A stretch of 64,000 nt of DNA from Paludisphaera soli (GTDB taxonomy: Bacteria > Planctomycetota > Planctomycetia > Isosphaerales > Isosphaeraceae), in NCBI RefSeq assembly GCF_011064595.1, contig NZ_JAALJI010000030.1:19638-83637 (forward strand), in the 5' to 3' direction. A program made the translations under genes and the position numbers. Every line of letters starts with the position of its first letter. Position 1 is the stretch's first letter. The notes below the pieces were generated by a model, which did no database searches, was not told where the DNA came from, and saw only the letters and a list, made by a program, of their open reading frames with translations. Positions 56,007-64,000 of this stretch are shown in pieces.

Positions 56007-56081
56007 CCAGGCCGCCGCCGTCGGGGCGGGGACGGCCCCCGCCCCGCCCCCTCTCCCCGGCCCCGTTGGAGCTGACGAACC

Positions 56082-56621
56082 ATGCGCTCTCTCGACGAGT
56101 TGAAGGCCCTCCTCGGCGACGACACCAAGGACCTGCGGCTGAACCTGGGCAACGTGCTGGACTCCGGCGACCTGGAGCCCCGCGAGCGCTGGTCGACCGC
56201 CTTGGCCTCCGCCTACTTCCTCCGTTCCGCCGAGCTGGCCGACGCCATCACGGCCGCCGGCTCCGCGCACCTGACCCCGGAGTCGATCGCCGACGCCCGC
56301 GCCGCCGCCGCGATCATGGGGATGAACACGGTCTACTACCGCTTCCGCCACATGATCGGCAAGCCGAGCTACTCCCAGCGCCAGGCGGGGCTGCGGATGG
56401 GCCGGATGGGCAAGCCGGCGACCACCAAGGGGCTGTTCGAGCTGGCCTCGATGGCCTGCGCCGTGCTGGCCGGCTGCGAGATGTGCATCAAGGCCCACGA
56501 GCAGAGCCTGCTGCACGAAGGCTACACCGAGGACCGCGTCCACCAGGCCGTGCGGATCGCCGCGGTGGTCCAGGGCTTCGCCGTCGCCGTCGGGGCCGAA
56601 TCCCCCGCGCACGTCTCCTGA
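56082..56621 (+). CDS. ahpD: Alkyl hydroperoxidase AhpD
   Basis: A 179-residue protein of the carboxymuconolactone decarboxylase fold. LAGCEMCIKAHEQSLLHEG carries the CxxC pair and the His/Glu relay. It recharges AhpC with electrons from a dihydrolipoyl system, taking the place of AhpF. Length and motifs are complete. It follows ahpC on the same strand and is probably in the OxyR regulon. Confidence 0.95.
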   Translation: MRSLDELKALLGDDTKDLRLNLGNVLDSGDLEPRERWSTALASAYFLRSAELADAITAAGSAHLTPESIADARAAAAIMGMNTVYYRFRHMIGKPSYSQRQAGLRMGRMGKPATTKGLFELASMACAVLAGCEMCIKAHEQSLLHEGYTEDRVHQAVRIAAVVQGFAVAVGAESPAHVS

Positions 56622-56780
56622 ACGGCCCGGACGTCGCCCGCCCGATCCGGCTCCCGCGCCCGATTGACCGCCCACGACGCGATTCCTAGAATGAGTCCAT
56701 CCAGGTCGTCGAGGGCGACCGCGCGTCAACTCGCAGCCGGGTCGGGTCGCCCCGCGGGCCGGCGGATCCTCGGGCCTCAG

Positions 56781-57311
56781 ATGGCGATCACTTATTACAA
56801 ACGCCTTCGCATGGAGGTCGACCTCGACGGGTCGAACCTCTCTCAGCCTCTCCCCGGGCAGTTCTTCTGGGCGCCCTGGGACGAGTCGATGCTCGCCCAG
56901 CACGCCGAGATCAAGTATCTGAGCTTCCGCGACGAGATCGACGCGGCGGTCTTCCCCTGCCTGGGGGACCGCCAGGGCTGCATCCGGCTCATGCGCGAGA
57001 TCCGCCGCAAGCCGGGGTTCCTGCCCGGGGCCACCTGGCTGATCGCCTGCTCGGAAGGCTACGTCGGGACGATCCAGGGCGTCGCCGACTACGGCCCCAT
57101 CGGCGCGATCCAGAACGTCGGCGTGCTGCCGGCCTACCGGGGCCTCGGCCTCGGCCGGGCCCTGGTGAATCGGGCCCTCTGGGGCTTCCACCAGGCGGGC
57201 CTCCGGCGGGCCTACCTGGAGGTCACCGCCGAGAACCGCTCCGCCGTGCAGCTCTACCGCGCCCTGGGCTTCCGCAAGGCGAAGACCCTGTACAAGGCCG
57301 TGGGCGGCTGA
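56781..57311 (+). CDS. GNAT family N-acetyltransferase
   Basis: A 176-residue protein. The acetyl-CoA-binding motif is NVGVLPAYRGLGLGRALVNRAL (about 113-135), and the C-terminal AENRSAVQLYRALGFRKAK is the usual GNAT end. The substrate (amine of a small molecule or protein) is unknown. The ATG at 56781 is chosen; the frame is open upstream but without family features. It converges on the GH32 gene. Confidence 0.87.
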   Translation: MAITYYKRLRMEVDLDGSNLSQPLPGQFFWAPWDESMLAQHAEIKYLSFRDEIDAAVFPCLGDRQGCIRLMREIRRKPGFLPGATWLIACSEGYVGTIQGVADYGPIGAIQNVGVLPAYRGLGLGRALVNRALWGFHQAGLRRAYLEVTAENRSAVQLYRALGFRKAKTLYKAVGG

Positions 57312-57324
57312 CGGACGATCGACT

Positions 57325-59466
57325 TCAAGGGCCGGCGGGTCCGGCCGTCCGGATCCGGAGCGTTTCGACCTCCGCCTTGCCGCAGGCGACGCCCAGCGTC
57401 AGCCGGCCGGACCGGCGGTCGTAAGCGCGGCAGGTCAGCGCGCGACGGCCGTCGACGAAGCATTCCAGGATCGGGCCTCGGACCAGGGCCTGGATCGCGA
57501 CCGGACGTGAGGCGTCGAACGCCATCGGCAGGACGAACCGCGAGTCCCCGCGGCGGATCTCGGCCTCCCCGCGCCCCGGGCGGACGATCAAGGGATAGCC
57601 GCCGGCCCCCCCGTCCTCGGAGCGGAACGTCAGGGTGAACTCGGCCTCGGGATCGAGACGCACGGTGCAGTCCAGCAGGTAGTCGTCGGGGGCGTCGAAC
57701 CGGCACGAGCCCCCCTCGCCGGCGAGCACTAGCACGGGGCCTTCATAACGACAGACGCCCGACGGAGCGAGCGGGGCGGGCCGATCGGCCAGGTCGAGCG
57801 CGGCACTCTCGAAAGCCCCGACGACCTCTCGGGCGAGCCGGACCCCCAGGTCGCCGCGGCGGTCGGCGAACAGCTCGCGGGGGGCGCTCATGGTGCCGCC
57901 CCAGAGGGGCTTGCCGCGATCCTCGCCCCCCTCCAGGTCGCGGATCCAGCCGGTGAGGATCCGACGCTCGCCGTCGTAGGACGACTTGGGGACGAACAGG
58001 TCGCCGGCGTCGTAGACCGTCATGCCGGCGGGATAAGGCCCGCCGGGCGACGGGGCCGTCGCGTAGCTCGCATCGGCCGCGATCAGGAACCACCGGCCGT
58101 CGACGGGCGCGGCGTGGGGGCAGTCCAGCGAGACGGCCGGGTCGTAGACGGCGATCGGCGGTCGCGGCGTCCAGGTCGTCAGGTCGGGCGACGTATAGAG
58201 GCCGATGCAGGGCTTCCGCGAGTCCGCCGTGAGGGCGTGCAGGAGCATCCACCAGCGATTCTCGCCTTCATGGAAGAACACGTCCGGGTCGCGGAACGCC
58301 TGGTGGTGGTAGATCACCGGATCGGCCGGGCCGTTGACCGGGAGGCTCCAGTAGAGGGCGCCCTCGGCGTAGAAGGTCCGCGAGGGGTCCTTCCGCCAGT
58401 GGATCAGGTCCGTGCTCGTCGCCGCCATGACCTTCTGGTCCCCCTTCGGGTCGCGGAGATTCTTGCCGGTGTAGAACAGATGGAACAGCCCGTCCCGCTC
58501 GACGAGGCTCCCCGTCCAGCAGGCCTCGCCGTCGGGGGCGGCGGGGTCGTCGGTCCTCTCCAAGGCGGGGGGAAGCTCCCGCCAGTTGAGCAGGTCGGAG
58601 CTGACGATGTGGTCCCACCGGCCATCGTTCAGGAAGAAGACGTGCCGCTCCCCCCTCCAGGCGAAGCCGATCGTGTCGCCGACCTTGCCGGTCCGCGGCC
58701 GGTAGCGGAGGAAGTCCTGCGCCGGCTCGCGATAGGGCCGGGTCCGGCGGGCCTCCAGACCGTCGCCGGGCTTCTCCAGCCAGAGTTTGCCGTCGGCGAT
58801 CCGGGCCCCGCCCCGCAGTTCGGCGAAGGCGAAGCGGCCCATGAGGTCGTCGGCCCGGTCTCCCTCGAAGGTCCAGTGGGCGAACGGCGGCGTGAGCCCC
58901 GGATCGCCCGGGCGGAGCGCGGCGATCGTCGGGCCGTCGAGCGCGACGTCGTACAGCCGGGCCTCCTCGATCGCCCCTCGGAACGACTGGTCGGCGGGGG
59001 CGGACAGGTGCCTCGGGCCCATCAGGACCACGCTGGCCGCGTCGAAGCCGCGGGGCTCGGCCACCTCGTAAGCGGCGGTGAGGAGGCCGTCCCGGTAGAT
59101 CGCGACCCGGCGGCCCCGGTAGGCGATCGCGACCTGGACGAGCGTGTCGGGACCGGCGGATTCCTCAGGGTTAGCCGCCTGGTCGGCCTGGCTGCGGGCG
59201 AGCCGGTCGCTGCCGGCCATCCATCGCCGGGGGGCGATCTCGCCGTAGACGATCGCGTCGAACTCCTCGCCGGGGGCCTGGATCGAGAGCGGCGCCCCCC
59301 CGCGCCGGGCGAGGTCCGCGAGCCGCACCCAGGCGACGAGCGTCTTGTCGCCGATCGGCCCCGGCCAGGGGCGCGGCGGGGCGGGATCGCCGGCGGCGGT
59401 CGCCTGGCGCGGGCCGAGGAGTCCCAGGAGCGAGACGGTCAGGATGCAGCTCGCGAGGCGGTTCAT
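57325..59466 (-). CDS. Secreted GH32-like enzyme with LamG-like N-domain
   Basis: A 713-residue protein with a signal peptide cleaved near ATAAG. Residues 40-215 form a concanavalin-like (LamG) domain: GAIEEARLYDVALDG. A five-bladed GH32-like domain (about 235-540) follows, with GDTIGFAWRGERHVFFL, FRDPDVFF and SLDCPHAAPV, then a beta-sandwich. The canonical NDPNG becomes GDTIG (Asp kept) and the ECP becomes DCP, so activity on fructans is doubtful. The ATG at 59466 has GGAGG 8 bases upstream. It is divergent from the M16 peptidase pair. Confidence 0.78.
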   Translation of the reverse strand: MNRLASCILTVSLLGLLGPRQATAAGDPAPPRPWPGPIGDKTLVAWVRLADLARRGGAPLSIQAPGEEFDAIVYGEIAPRRWMAGSDRLARSQADQAANPEESAGPDTLVQVAIAYRGRRVAIYRDGLLTAAYEVAEPRGFDAASVVLMGPRHLSAPADQSFRGAIEEARLYDVALDGPTIAALRPGDPGLTPPFAHWTFEGDRADDLMGRFAFAELRGGARIADGKLWLEKPGDGLEARRTRPYREPAQDFLRYRPRTGKVGDTIGFAWRGERHVFFLNDGRWDHIVSSDLLNWRELPPALERTDDPAAPDGEACWTGSLVERDGLFHLFYTGKNLRDPKGDQKVMAATSTDLIHWRKDPSRTFYAEGALYWSLPVNGPADPVIYHHQAFRDPDVFFHEGENRWWMLLHALTADSRKPCIGLYTSPDLTTWTPRPPIAVYDPAVSLDCPHAAPVDGRWFLIAADASYATAPSPGGPYPAGMTVYDAGDLFVPKSSYDGERRILTGWIRDLEGGEDRGKPLWGGTMSAPRELFADRRGDLGVRLAREVVGAFESAALDLADRPAPLAPSGVCRYEGPVLVLAGEGGSCRFDAPDDYLLDCTVRLDPEAEFTLTFRSEDGGAGGYPLIVRPGRGEAEIRRGDSRFVLPMAFDASRPVAIQALVRGPILECFVDGRRALTCRAYDRRSGRLTLGVACGKAEVETLRIRTAGPAGP

Positions 59467-59775
59467 TCGGAGTCCTCCTTCCCGCGGCGTCGATCGCGCC
59501 GACGAGCGGTGCAGGGTAGCCCCGGGACGCCGGCCAGGGCAAGCTCCGGCCGCCGGCCTGGGGCGGCGGGAGGGGAAACGGGGGCAGAACCTTCCGGCCG
59601 GGGCGTCGGGCGGGTATCCTCGGGGGGGCCCATGCGAGAGGCCCCGGGACGACCCCGGCGCGCGGAGTCGCGCCGGATTTCGGCGACGGCCCGGAACGGA
59701 CTTCCAATTCAGGACGACGCGACGCCGGGCGGCCGCGGGATGCGGCGGGGCGGAGCGCGAAATCGGGGGACCGCC
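59467..59775. other. Divergent intergenic region, 309 bp
   Basis: This spacer lies between the GH32 gene and the first M16 gene. It is GC-rich and holds the ribosome-binding site of the GH32 gene (59475-59479). No promoter pair or RNA gene was convincing. Confidence 0.35.
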
Positions 59776-61044
59776 GTGACGGCGCCGACCGCGACGATCC
59801 AACAGCACGAGTACCCCAACGGCCTGGTCCTCGTCGCCGAGACGATGCCCGGCCTCCAGTCGGCCTCGTTCACCCTGCTGATCCCCGCGGGTGCGGCCTA
59901 CGAGGCGGCGCAGGGGCTCGACTCCGGCGGCGGTGCCGCGAGCATGGCCTGCGAGTGGCTGATGCGCGGGGCCGGCCCCCGCGACAGCCGCGAGCTGCTC
60001 ACCGCCCTGGACAACCTGGGCGTCAGCCATTCCGAGAGCGCGCAGACGCTCCACACGAGCCTCGCCGCCGCGACCCTCGGGGCCAACCTGATCCCGGCCC
60101 TGGAGATCTTCGCCGACGTCGTCCTCCGCCCCCGGTTCGACGAGGAGGAGGTCGAGCCGATCCGCGCCCTCTGCCTCCAGAACCTCCGGAGCCTGGAGGA
60201 CGACCCCGGATCGAAGGTGATCTACGAGCTGCGTCGGCGGCACTTCCCCGAGCCCTGGGGACGGCCCTCGCCGGGCACGCCGGAGGACGTCGCGCGGATC
60301 ACCGGCGACGACCTGCGGGCCTTTCACCGGGCCGTGTACCGCCCCAACGGCGCGATCCTGGGGGTCGCCGGCGCGATCGACTGGCCCCGCTTGCAGGAGG
60401 CCGTCGGCCGGCTCTTCGGCGGCTGGGAGTCCCGACCCGAGCCGAAGCTCGTCGAGACGCCCGCCGGCCCTCGGATCGACCACATCACCCGCGAGACCCA
60501 GCAGATCCAGATCGCCATGGCCGCGCCGGCCGCCACCGTCGCCAGCGACGACTACTACCGCGCCCGGGCCGCCGTCGCCATCCTCGGCGGCTACTCCTCC
60601 GCCCGGCTCTTCACCGAGGTCCGCGAGAAGCGCGGGCTCTGCTACTCGGTCTACGCCAGCTACGAGGGCCAGCGCGAGCGGGGGGCGATGCTCAGCTACG
60701 CCGGCACCTCCACCGAGCGGGCGCAGGAGACCCTCGACGTGATGCTCGCCGAGTTCCGCCGCCTGGCGACGGGGGGCGTGGATTTGGAGGAGCTGGAGAC
60801 CATGCGGGCGGGGCTCAAGAGCTCGCTCATCATGGCCCAGGAGTCCAGCATGAGCCGATCCAACGCCCTGGCGTCGGACTGGTACTTCCTGGGACGCGTC
60901 CGCTCGCTCGACGAGATCGCCGCCGAGCTGGACGCGCTGACGCCCGAATCGGTCTCCGCCTACGCCGAGACCCTGCTGAACCTCCAAGACCTGACCATCC
61001 TGACGCTGGGCCCCACCCCCCTCGACGTCAACATCCCGGCCTGA
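59776..61044 (+). CDS. M16 peptidase-like subunit lacking zinc motif
   Basis: A 422-residue protein with both M16 halves. Where active members carry HxxEH, this one has SMACEWLMRG, so the zinc site is lost. The C-terminal half keeps YSSARLFTEVREKRGLCYSVY, the R/Y motif that contacts substrate. It probably acts as the non-catalytic partner of the protein encoded 24 bases downstream. The start is a GTG at 59776 with GGGGGA five bases upstream; the frame stays open further upstream, antisense to the GH32 gene. Confidence 0.87.
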   Translation: MTAPTATIQQHEYPNGLVLVAETMPGLQSASFTLLIPAGAAYEAAQGLDSGGGAASMACEWLMRGAGPRDSRELLTALDNLGVSHSESAQTLHTSLAAATLGANLIPALEIFADVVLRPRFDEEEVEPIRALCLQNLRSLEDDPGSKVIYELRRRHFPEPWGRPSPGTPEDVARITGDDLRAFHRAVYRPNGAILGVAGAIDWPRLQEAVGRLFGGWESRPEPKLVETPAGPRIDHITRETQQIQIAMAAPAATVASDDYYRARAAVAILGGYSSARLFTEVREKRGLCYSVYASYEGQRERGAMLSYAGTSTERAQETLDVMLAEFRRLATGGVDLEELETMRAGLKSSLIMAQESSMSRSNALASDWYFLGRVRSLDEIAAELDALTPESVSAYAETLLNLQDLTILTLGPTPLDVNIPA

Positions 61045-61068
61045 CGGCAGGGGCGGAGACCCGACCCG

Positions 61069-62307
61069 ATGCGATTCCACCGCACGACCCTGGACAACGG
61101 CCTGGAAGTGATCGCCGAGCTGAACGACGACGCGCACTCGATCGCCGCCGGCTTCTTCGTCAAGGCCGGCAGCCGCGACGAGACGCCCGAGCTGGCCGGC
61201 GTCTCGCACTTCCTCGAGCACATGACGTTCAAGGGGACCGCCCGCCGCGACGCGCTGGCCGTCAACCGCGACTTCGACCGCGTCGGTGCCAAGCACAACG
61301 CGCAGACGTCCGAGGAAGACACCTTCTACCACTTCACCAGCCTGCCCGAGTACCTCCCCAAGGCGTTCGACGTCCTGGCCGACATCCTCCGCCCCACCCT
61401 CCGCGAGGACGACTTCGAGACCGAGAAGAAGGTGATCATCGAAGAGATCCGGATGTACCTGGACAATCCCATGTCGGTCGCCTACGAGGCCGCCAAGGCC
61501 GCGCACTTCGGCGGCCACCCGCTGGGCAACAGCATCCTGGGGACGGTCGACTCCATCAACGGTATGAAGGCCGAGGACATGCGGGCCTACTTCGCCAGCC
61601 GCTACAGCCCGGCCAACATCGTCCTGGGCTTCGCCGGCAAGGGGGACTGGGACCAGCTCGTCGACCTGGCGTCGACCCACTGCAGCTCCTGGACCGGCGA
61701 CCACCCGACCCGCACGGCCGAGCCCGTCCACGGCGCCCACGCCTTCCAGGCCATCCTCCGCGAGGAGGACCAGCAGCAGACCGTCGTCGGCGTCAGCGAC
61801 GGGCCCCCGCTGGAGAGCGACGACCGCTACGCCGCCCACCTGCTGGCGACGATCCTCGGCGACCACACCAGCTCCCAGCTCTACTGGGCCCTCATCGACC
61901 CCGGCTACGCCGACGGCGCCGAGATGAGCTACCAGGACTACAACCAGGCCGGCGGCTTCTACTCCTTCCTCTCCTGCGAGCCCGACGACGTCCAGGAGAA
62001 CCTCGCCCGGATGGCCGACGTCCTCCGCGGCGTGATGGCCAAGGGCGTCACGCAGGCGGAGCTGGACCAGGCTAAGAACAAGGTGCAGGCGCGTTCGGTC
62101 CTCCGCAGCGAGCGGCCGATGGGCCGCCTGGCCTCGCTGGGCTTCCACTGGGTCTACCGCCGGGCGTACCTGCCCGTCGAGCAGGAGATGGAGGCTTTCG
62201 CCAAGGTCTCCGTCGAGCAGATCGCCCGCCTTCTCGACACCTGGCCCCTCTGGCCCATGACCATCGTCTCCGTCGGCCCCACCACCCAGGTCAAGCCGCC
62301 CAGGTGA
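61069..62307 (+). CDS. M16 zinc metallopeptidase
   Basis: A 412-residue protein. SHFLEHMTFKGT contains the HxxEH zinc motif near residue 48, and the distant Glu ligand lies in FETEKKVIIEEI. It degrades peptides or processes proteins, with the preceding subunit as its likely partner. The two genes are close enough for one transcript. Confidence 0.93.
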   Translation: MRFHRTTLDNGLEVIAELNDDAHSIAAGFFVKAGSRDETPELAGVSHFLEHMTFKGTARRDALAVNRDFDRVGAKHNAQTSEEDTFYHFTSLPEYLPKAFDVLADILRPTLREDDFETEKKVIIEEIRMYLDNPMSVAYEAAKAAHFGGHPLGNSILGTVDSINGMKAEDMRAYFASRYSPANIVLGFAGKGDWDQLVDLASTHCSSWTGDHPTRTAEPVHGAHAFQAILREEDQQQTVVGVSDGPPLESDDRYAAHLLATILGDHTSSQLYWALIDPGYADGAEMSYQDYNQAGGFYSFLSCEPDDVQENLARMADVLRGVMAKGVTQAELDQAKNKVQARSVLRSERPMGRLASLGFHWVYRRAYLPVEQEMEAFAKVSVEQIARLLDTWPLWPMTIVSVGPTTQVKPPR

Positions 62308-62320
62308 CGGGCCCCGCATT

Positions 62321-62422
62321 TGGGTCCGTTCGCGCCGGCCCGGAAACGAACCCATCGGACGCAAGCCTTGGGATTTAATAAGCTTGTGTCCAGTGTCGGC
62401 TCCAGGAAATTGGGTTCGTTCG
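62321..62422. repeat. Short direct/inverted repeat cluster
   Basis: Two direct copies TGGGTCCGTTCG (62321-62332) and TGGGTTCGTTCG (62411-62422) are 90 bases apart. Between them lies an inverted copy AACGAACCCA (62345-62354). The first direct copy and the inverted copy could form a stem. The cluster fills the spacer between the M16 gene and the BtuF-like gene; a dispersed repeat or a terminator remnant is possible. Confidence 0.4.
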
Positions 62423-62604
62423 GCGCGCTTTCGCCGCCTCGCGTCGTCCGTTCCGGTCGACGCGGGGCATGCCAGGCCGGGCCCCGCGCGTGGGATCCCT
62501 TGGAGAGAGGATGGTCCGGGATCGGGAATCACCGATCGCCGGCCTTCGGATTTTCCCGCTCGCCCCCGCGCCAGGCGCGCGAGGTCCCGCCACGAGGGCC
62601 GGTC

Positions 62605-63507
62605 ATGCGGATCGTCAGCCTGCTCCCCTCGCTCACCGAGCTGGTCCACGCGCTGGGGCGCGGCGGCGAACTCGTCGGCGTGACCCACGAGTGCGACTAT
62701 CCGCCGGGGGTCGAGTCGCTCCCCTGGCTGACGCGGAGCCACATCCCCGCGGCGGCCTCGAGCGCCGAGATCGACGCACTGGTCTCGTCGCAGCAAGGGA
62801 GCCTGTACACGCTCGACGAGGCGAGGCTCGCCGAGGTCGCCCCCGACCTGATCCTGACCCAGGAGCAGTGCGACGTCTGCGCCGTCAACGAGGTCGTCGT
62901 CCGCCGCTCGGCGATGAAGCTGCCCGGCGCGCCGCACGTCGAGAGCGTGAACCCGACCTCGCTCGACGGCCTGTTCGCGATGTTCCGCCGCGTCGGCGAG
63001 CTGCTCGACCGCCGCGACGAGGCCGAGGCCCTGGTCGTCGGCTTCGAGGCGACCGCCCGGACCATCGCCGACCGCCTGGGGGACCGCCCGAGGCCGCGCG
63101 TCCTGCTGCTCGAATGGGTCGACCCGCCGTTCGGCTCGGGGCACTGGAACCCGGAGATCGTCGCGCTGGCGGGGGGCGTCGAGGTGATCGGCGAGGCGGG
63201 CGAGGCTTCTCGCCGGGTCGCCTGGGAGGAAGTCGCCGCGTCGCGGCCCGAGGTGGTGCTGCTCTCGCTCTGCGGCTTCCCGCTCGGGAGGGCGGAGCAC
63301 GAGCTGAAAGCCGTGGCCGACCGCCCCGAGTGGCGGGAGCTTCCGGCCGTCCGCGCGGGGCGCGTCGCCGTGGTCGACGGCTCGGCCTACTTCTCGCGTC
63401 CGGGGCCGAGGCTGGAGACCAGCCTGCGGATCGCCGCGGCGGCGATCCATCCCGACCTGTGCCGCGATCTCGCCCCGCCGGAGGGTCAGGGCTGGCGGAT
63501 GTTGTGA
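62605..63507 (+). CDS. Cobalamin-binding BtuF-like protein without signal peptide
   Basis: A 300-residue protein. RIVSLLPSLTELVHALGRG, LVGVTHECDYPPGV, LTQEQCDVCAVNEV and GSGHWNPEIVALAGG match the cobalamin-binding BtuF-like group. It has no signal peptide or lipobox, so it would remain in the cytoplasm. This is a paralogue of the operon btuF. Its role could be corrinoid binding or scavenging. The ATG at 62605 starts directly at the family N-terminus. Its 3' end overlaps the opposite-strand gene by 22 bases. Confidence 0.82.
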   Translation: MRIVSLLPSLTELVHALGRGGELVGVTHECDYPPGVESLPWLTRSHIPAAASSAEIDALVSSQQGSLYTLDEARLAEVAPDLILTQEQCDVCAVNEVVVRRSAMKLPGAPHVESVNPTSLDGLFAMFRRVGELLDRRDEAEALVVGFEATARTIADRLGDRPRPRVLLLEWVDPPFGSGHWNPEIVALAGGVEVIGEAGEASRRVAWEEVAASRPEVVLLSLCGFPLGRAEHELKAVADRPEWRELPAVRAGRVAVVDGSAYFSRPGPRLETSLRIAAAAIHPDLCRDLAPPEGQGWRML

Positions 63508-63764
63508 CTCGACCGCTCGTCGACCGGGGCCGGAAACGGCGGGGCGGTCGTGGCCGGCACCCGTGGACGGTGACGACCAATCCCCGACGGGATGATCGGC
63601 GGCAACGTGAGGAAGGCCAGGACGAAGGCGGTCGCGACGATCGCGACGTAATCCAGCCAGGTGGTTCCCCGGACGAAGACCGGATACAGGGACCCGATGA
63701 CGATGGGGGCGAGGAAACGCGCGACGGGCCCCCCCCAGGCGAAGGCGAGGGCGGCGAGCACCAA
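63486..63764 (-). CDS. Small membrane protein, possibly frameshifted
   Basis: From a TTG at 63764 the frame encodes 92 residues with two or three hydrophobic segments (LAPIVIGSLYPVFVRG, VAIVATAFVLAFLTLPPI) and a basic Pro-rich tail. The membrane segment begins upstream of this TTG (AAGTAVVGL), where the best ATG (63826) is in another frame. A one-base shift near 63800 would join them. No family was recognised. Confidence 0.45.
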   Translation of the reverse strand: MVLAALAFAWGGPVARFLAPIVIGSLYPVFVRGTTWLDYVAIVATAFVLAFLTLPPIIPSGIGRHRPRVPATTAPPFPAPVDERSSHNIRQP

Positions 63765-63869
63765 TCCGACGACGGCCGTCCCCGCCGCCAGCGTCCTGGG
63801 GCCAGTTGGATTCGCGATTTCAGCATGCCCGATCCTCCGATATCCGCCGAAGGTCCGCCTAAAAGGCGA

Positions 63870-63907
63870 ACCGCCCGCCGAAAGCCTGGGGGCTCGCGGC
63901 GGGCGGT
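63870..63907. terminator. Hairpin terminator of the minus-strand end gene
   Basis: An 11-bp perfect stem (ACCGCCCGCCG at 63870-63880, CGGCGGGCGGT at 63897-63907) has a 16-base loop, followed on the minus strand by TTCGCCTTTTAGG. It lies just beyond the stop of the partial gene at 63946. Confidence 0.55.
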
Positions 63908-63945
63908 CGGGTTGGTTGCGTCACGTCCGATGGGATCGGCCGGTC

Positions 63946-64000
63946 TCAGAGCCCGCTGAGGTCGGCGGCGGTGACGCGGACGCCCTTCTTGAGGCCGAGT
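63946..64000 (-). CDS. C-terminal end of a gene cut by the window
   Basis: The last 17 codons and stop of a minus-strand gene are visible (LGLKKGVRVTAADLSGL). A terminator hairpin follows. Too little is present to name the protein. Confidence 0.5.
   Translation of the reverse strand, partial: LGLKKGVRVTAADLSGL

Noticed and set aside
59467..63450. Extension of the GH32 reading frame upstream to give about 2040 residues
   Set aside because: The part beyond 59466 is antisense to the M16 genes and the BtuF-like gene and lies before a signal peptide with a strong ribosome-binding site.
1..64000. tRNA, rRNA, CRISPR, prophage or transposase
   Set aside because: No cloverleaf, rRNA signature, regular repeat-spacer array, integrase or transposase motif was recognised on either strand.

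Overview
The window is GC-rich (about 70 % by eye), densely coded on both strands, and free of rRNA, tRNA, CRISPR or prophage signatures. The gene set points to a planctomycete, probably of the Isosphaeraceae type. It includes a DUF1559 pilin-like protein with a prepilin N-terminus, LL-diaminopimelate aminotransferase, a membrane-anchored Ser/Thr kinase, a Cys-type sulfatase, many exported lipoproteins, a redoxin/cytochrome c/copper monooxygenase fusion and an ECF42 sigma factor with a YCII partner. This placement is inferred from gene content; no rRNA is present to confirm it.

Left part (1-13 kb). An SGNH-like hydrolase, a methyltransferase, an RluE-type pseudouridine synthase and an MscS-like channel come first. 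A minus-strand cobalamin-uptake operon follows. It has an AdoCbl riboswitch (10250-10062), a possible 33-codon leader ORF, a DUF1289 protein, then btuC, btuD and btuF. Every junction from the leader ORF onward is a 4-base stop/start overlap. A palindromic inverted-repeat element has entered the 5' end of btuF in frame. On the plus strand dapL, folK (with an extra C-terminal domain) and smpB follow.

13-31 kb. This stretch holds a peptidoglycan-binding/L,D-transpeptidase-like protein, small lipoproteins, a short-chain dehydrogenase, an integral membrane protein, RNase III, an exported acetolactate decarboxylase and a CNNM/CorC transporter. An ECF42 sigma factor with its YCII gene, a FadL-type porin, an arylsulfatase, an old yellow enzyme and a large secreted glycosidase-like protein complete it.

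30-36.5 kb. This is a red-light sensing locus. A bacteriophytochrome, a small response regulator, a REC-REC-kinase-REC hybrid and an O6-alkylguanine-DNA methyltransferase run as one minus-strand series. A divergent heme oxygenase would supply biliverdin to the phytochrome.

36.5-46.5 kb. Here are alpha-glucan phosphorylase, a membrane Ser/Thr kinase, an orphan Phd-type antitoxin, a four-gene operon with two ATPase/permease pairs of ABC-2 type, and the YchF ATPase.

46.6-64 kb. A DUF4177-like exported protein, the redoxin/cyt c/monooxygenase fusion, a DUF1559 protein, a metallophosphoesterase, an exported triple-RidA protein and a zinc alcohol dehydrogenase come first. A peroxide-response module follows (oxyR divergent from ahpC-ahpD, with a candidate OxyR operator at the oxyR start). 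After that come an acetyltransferase, a divergent GH32 enzyme with a LamG-like domain, an inactive/active pair of M16 peptidases, and a cytoplasmic cobalamin-binding BtuF-like protein. Two genes look frameshifted (53901-54288 and near 63486-63826).
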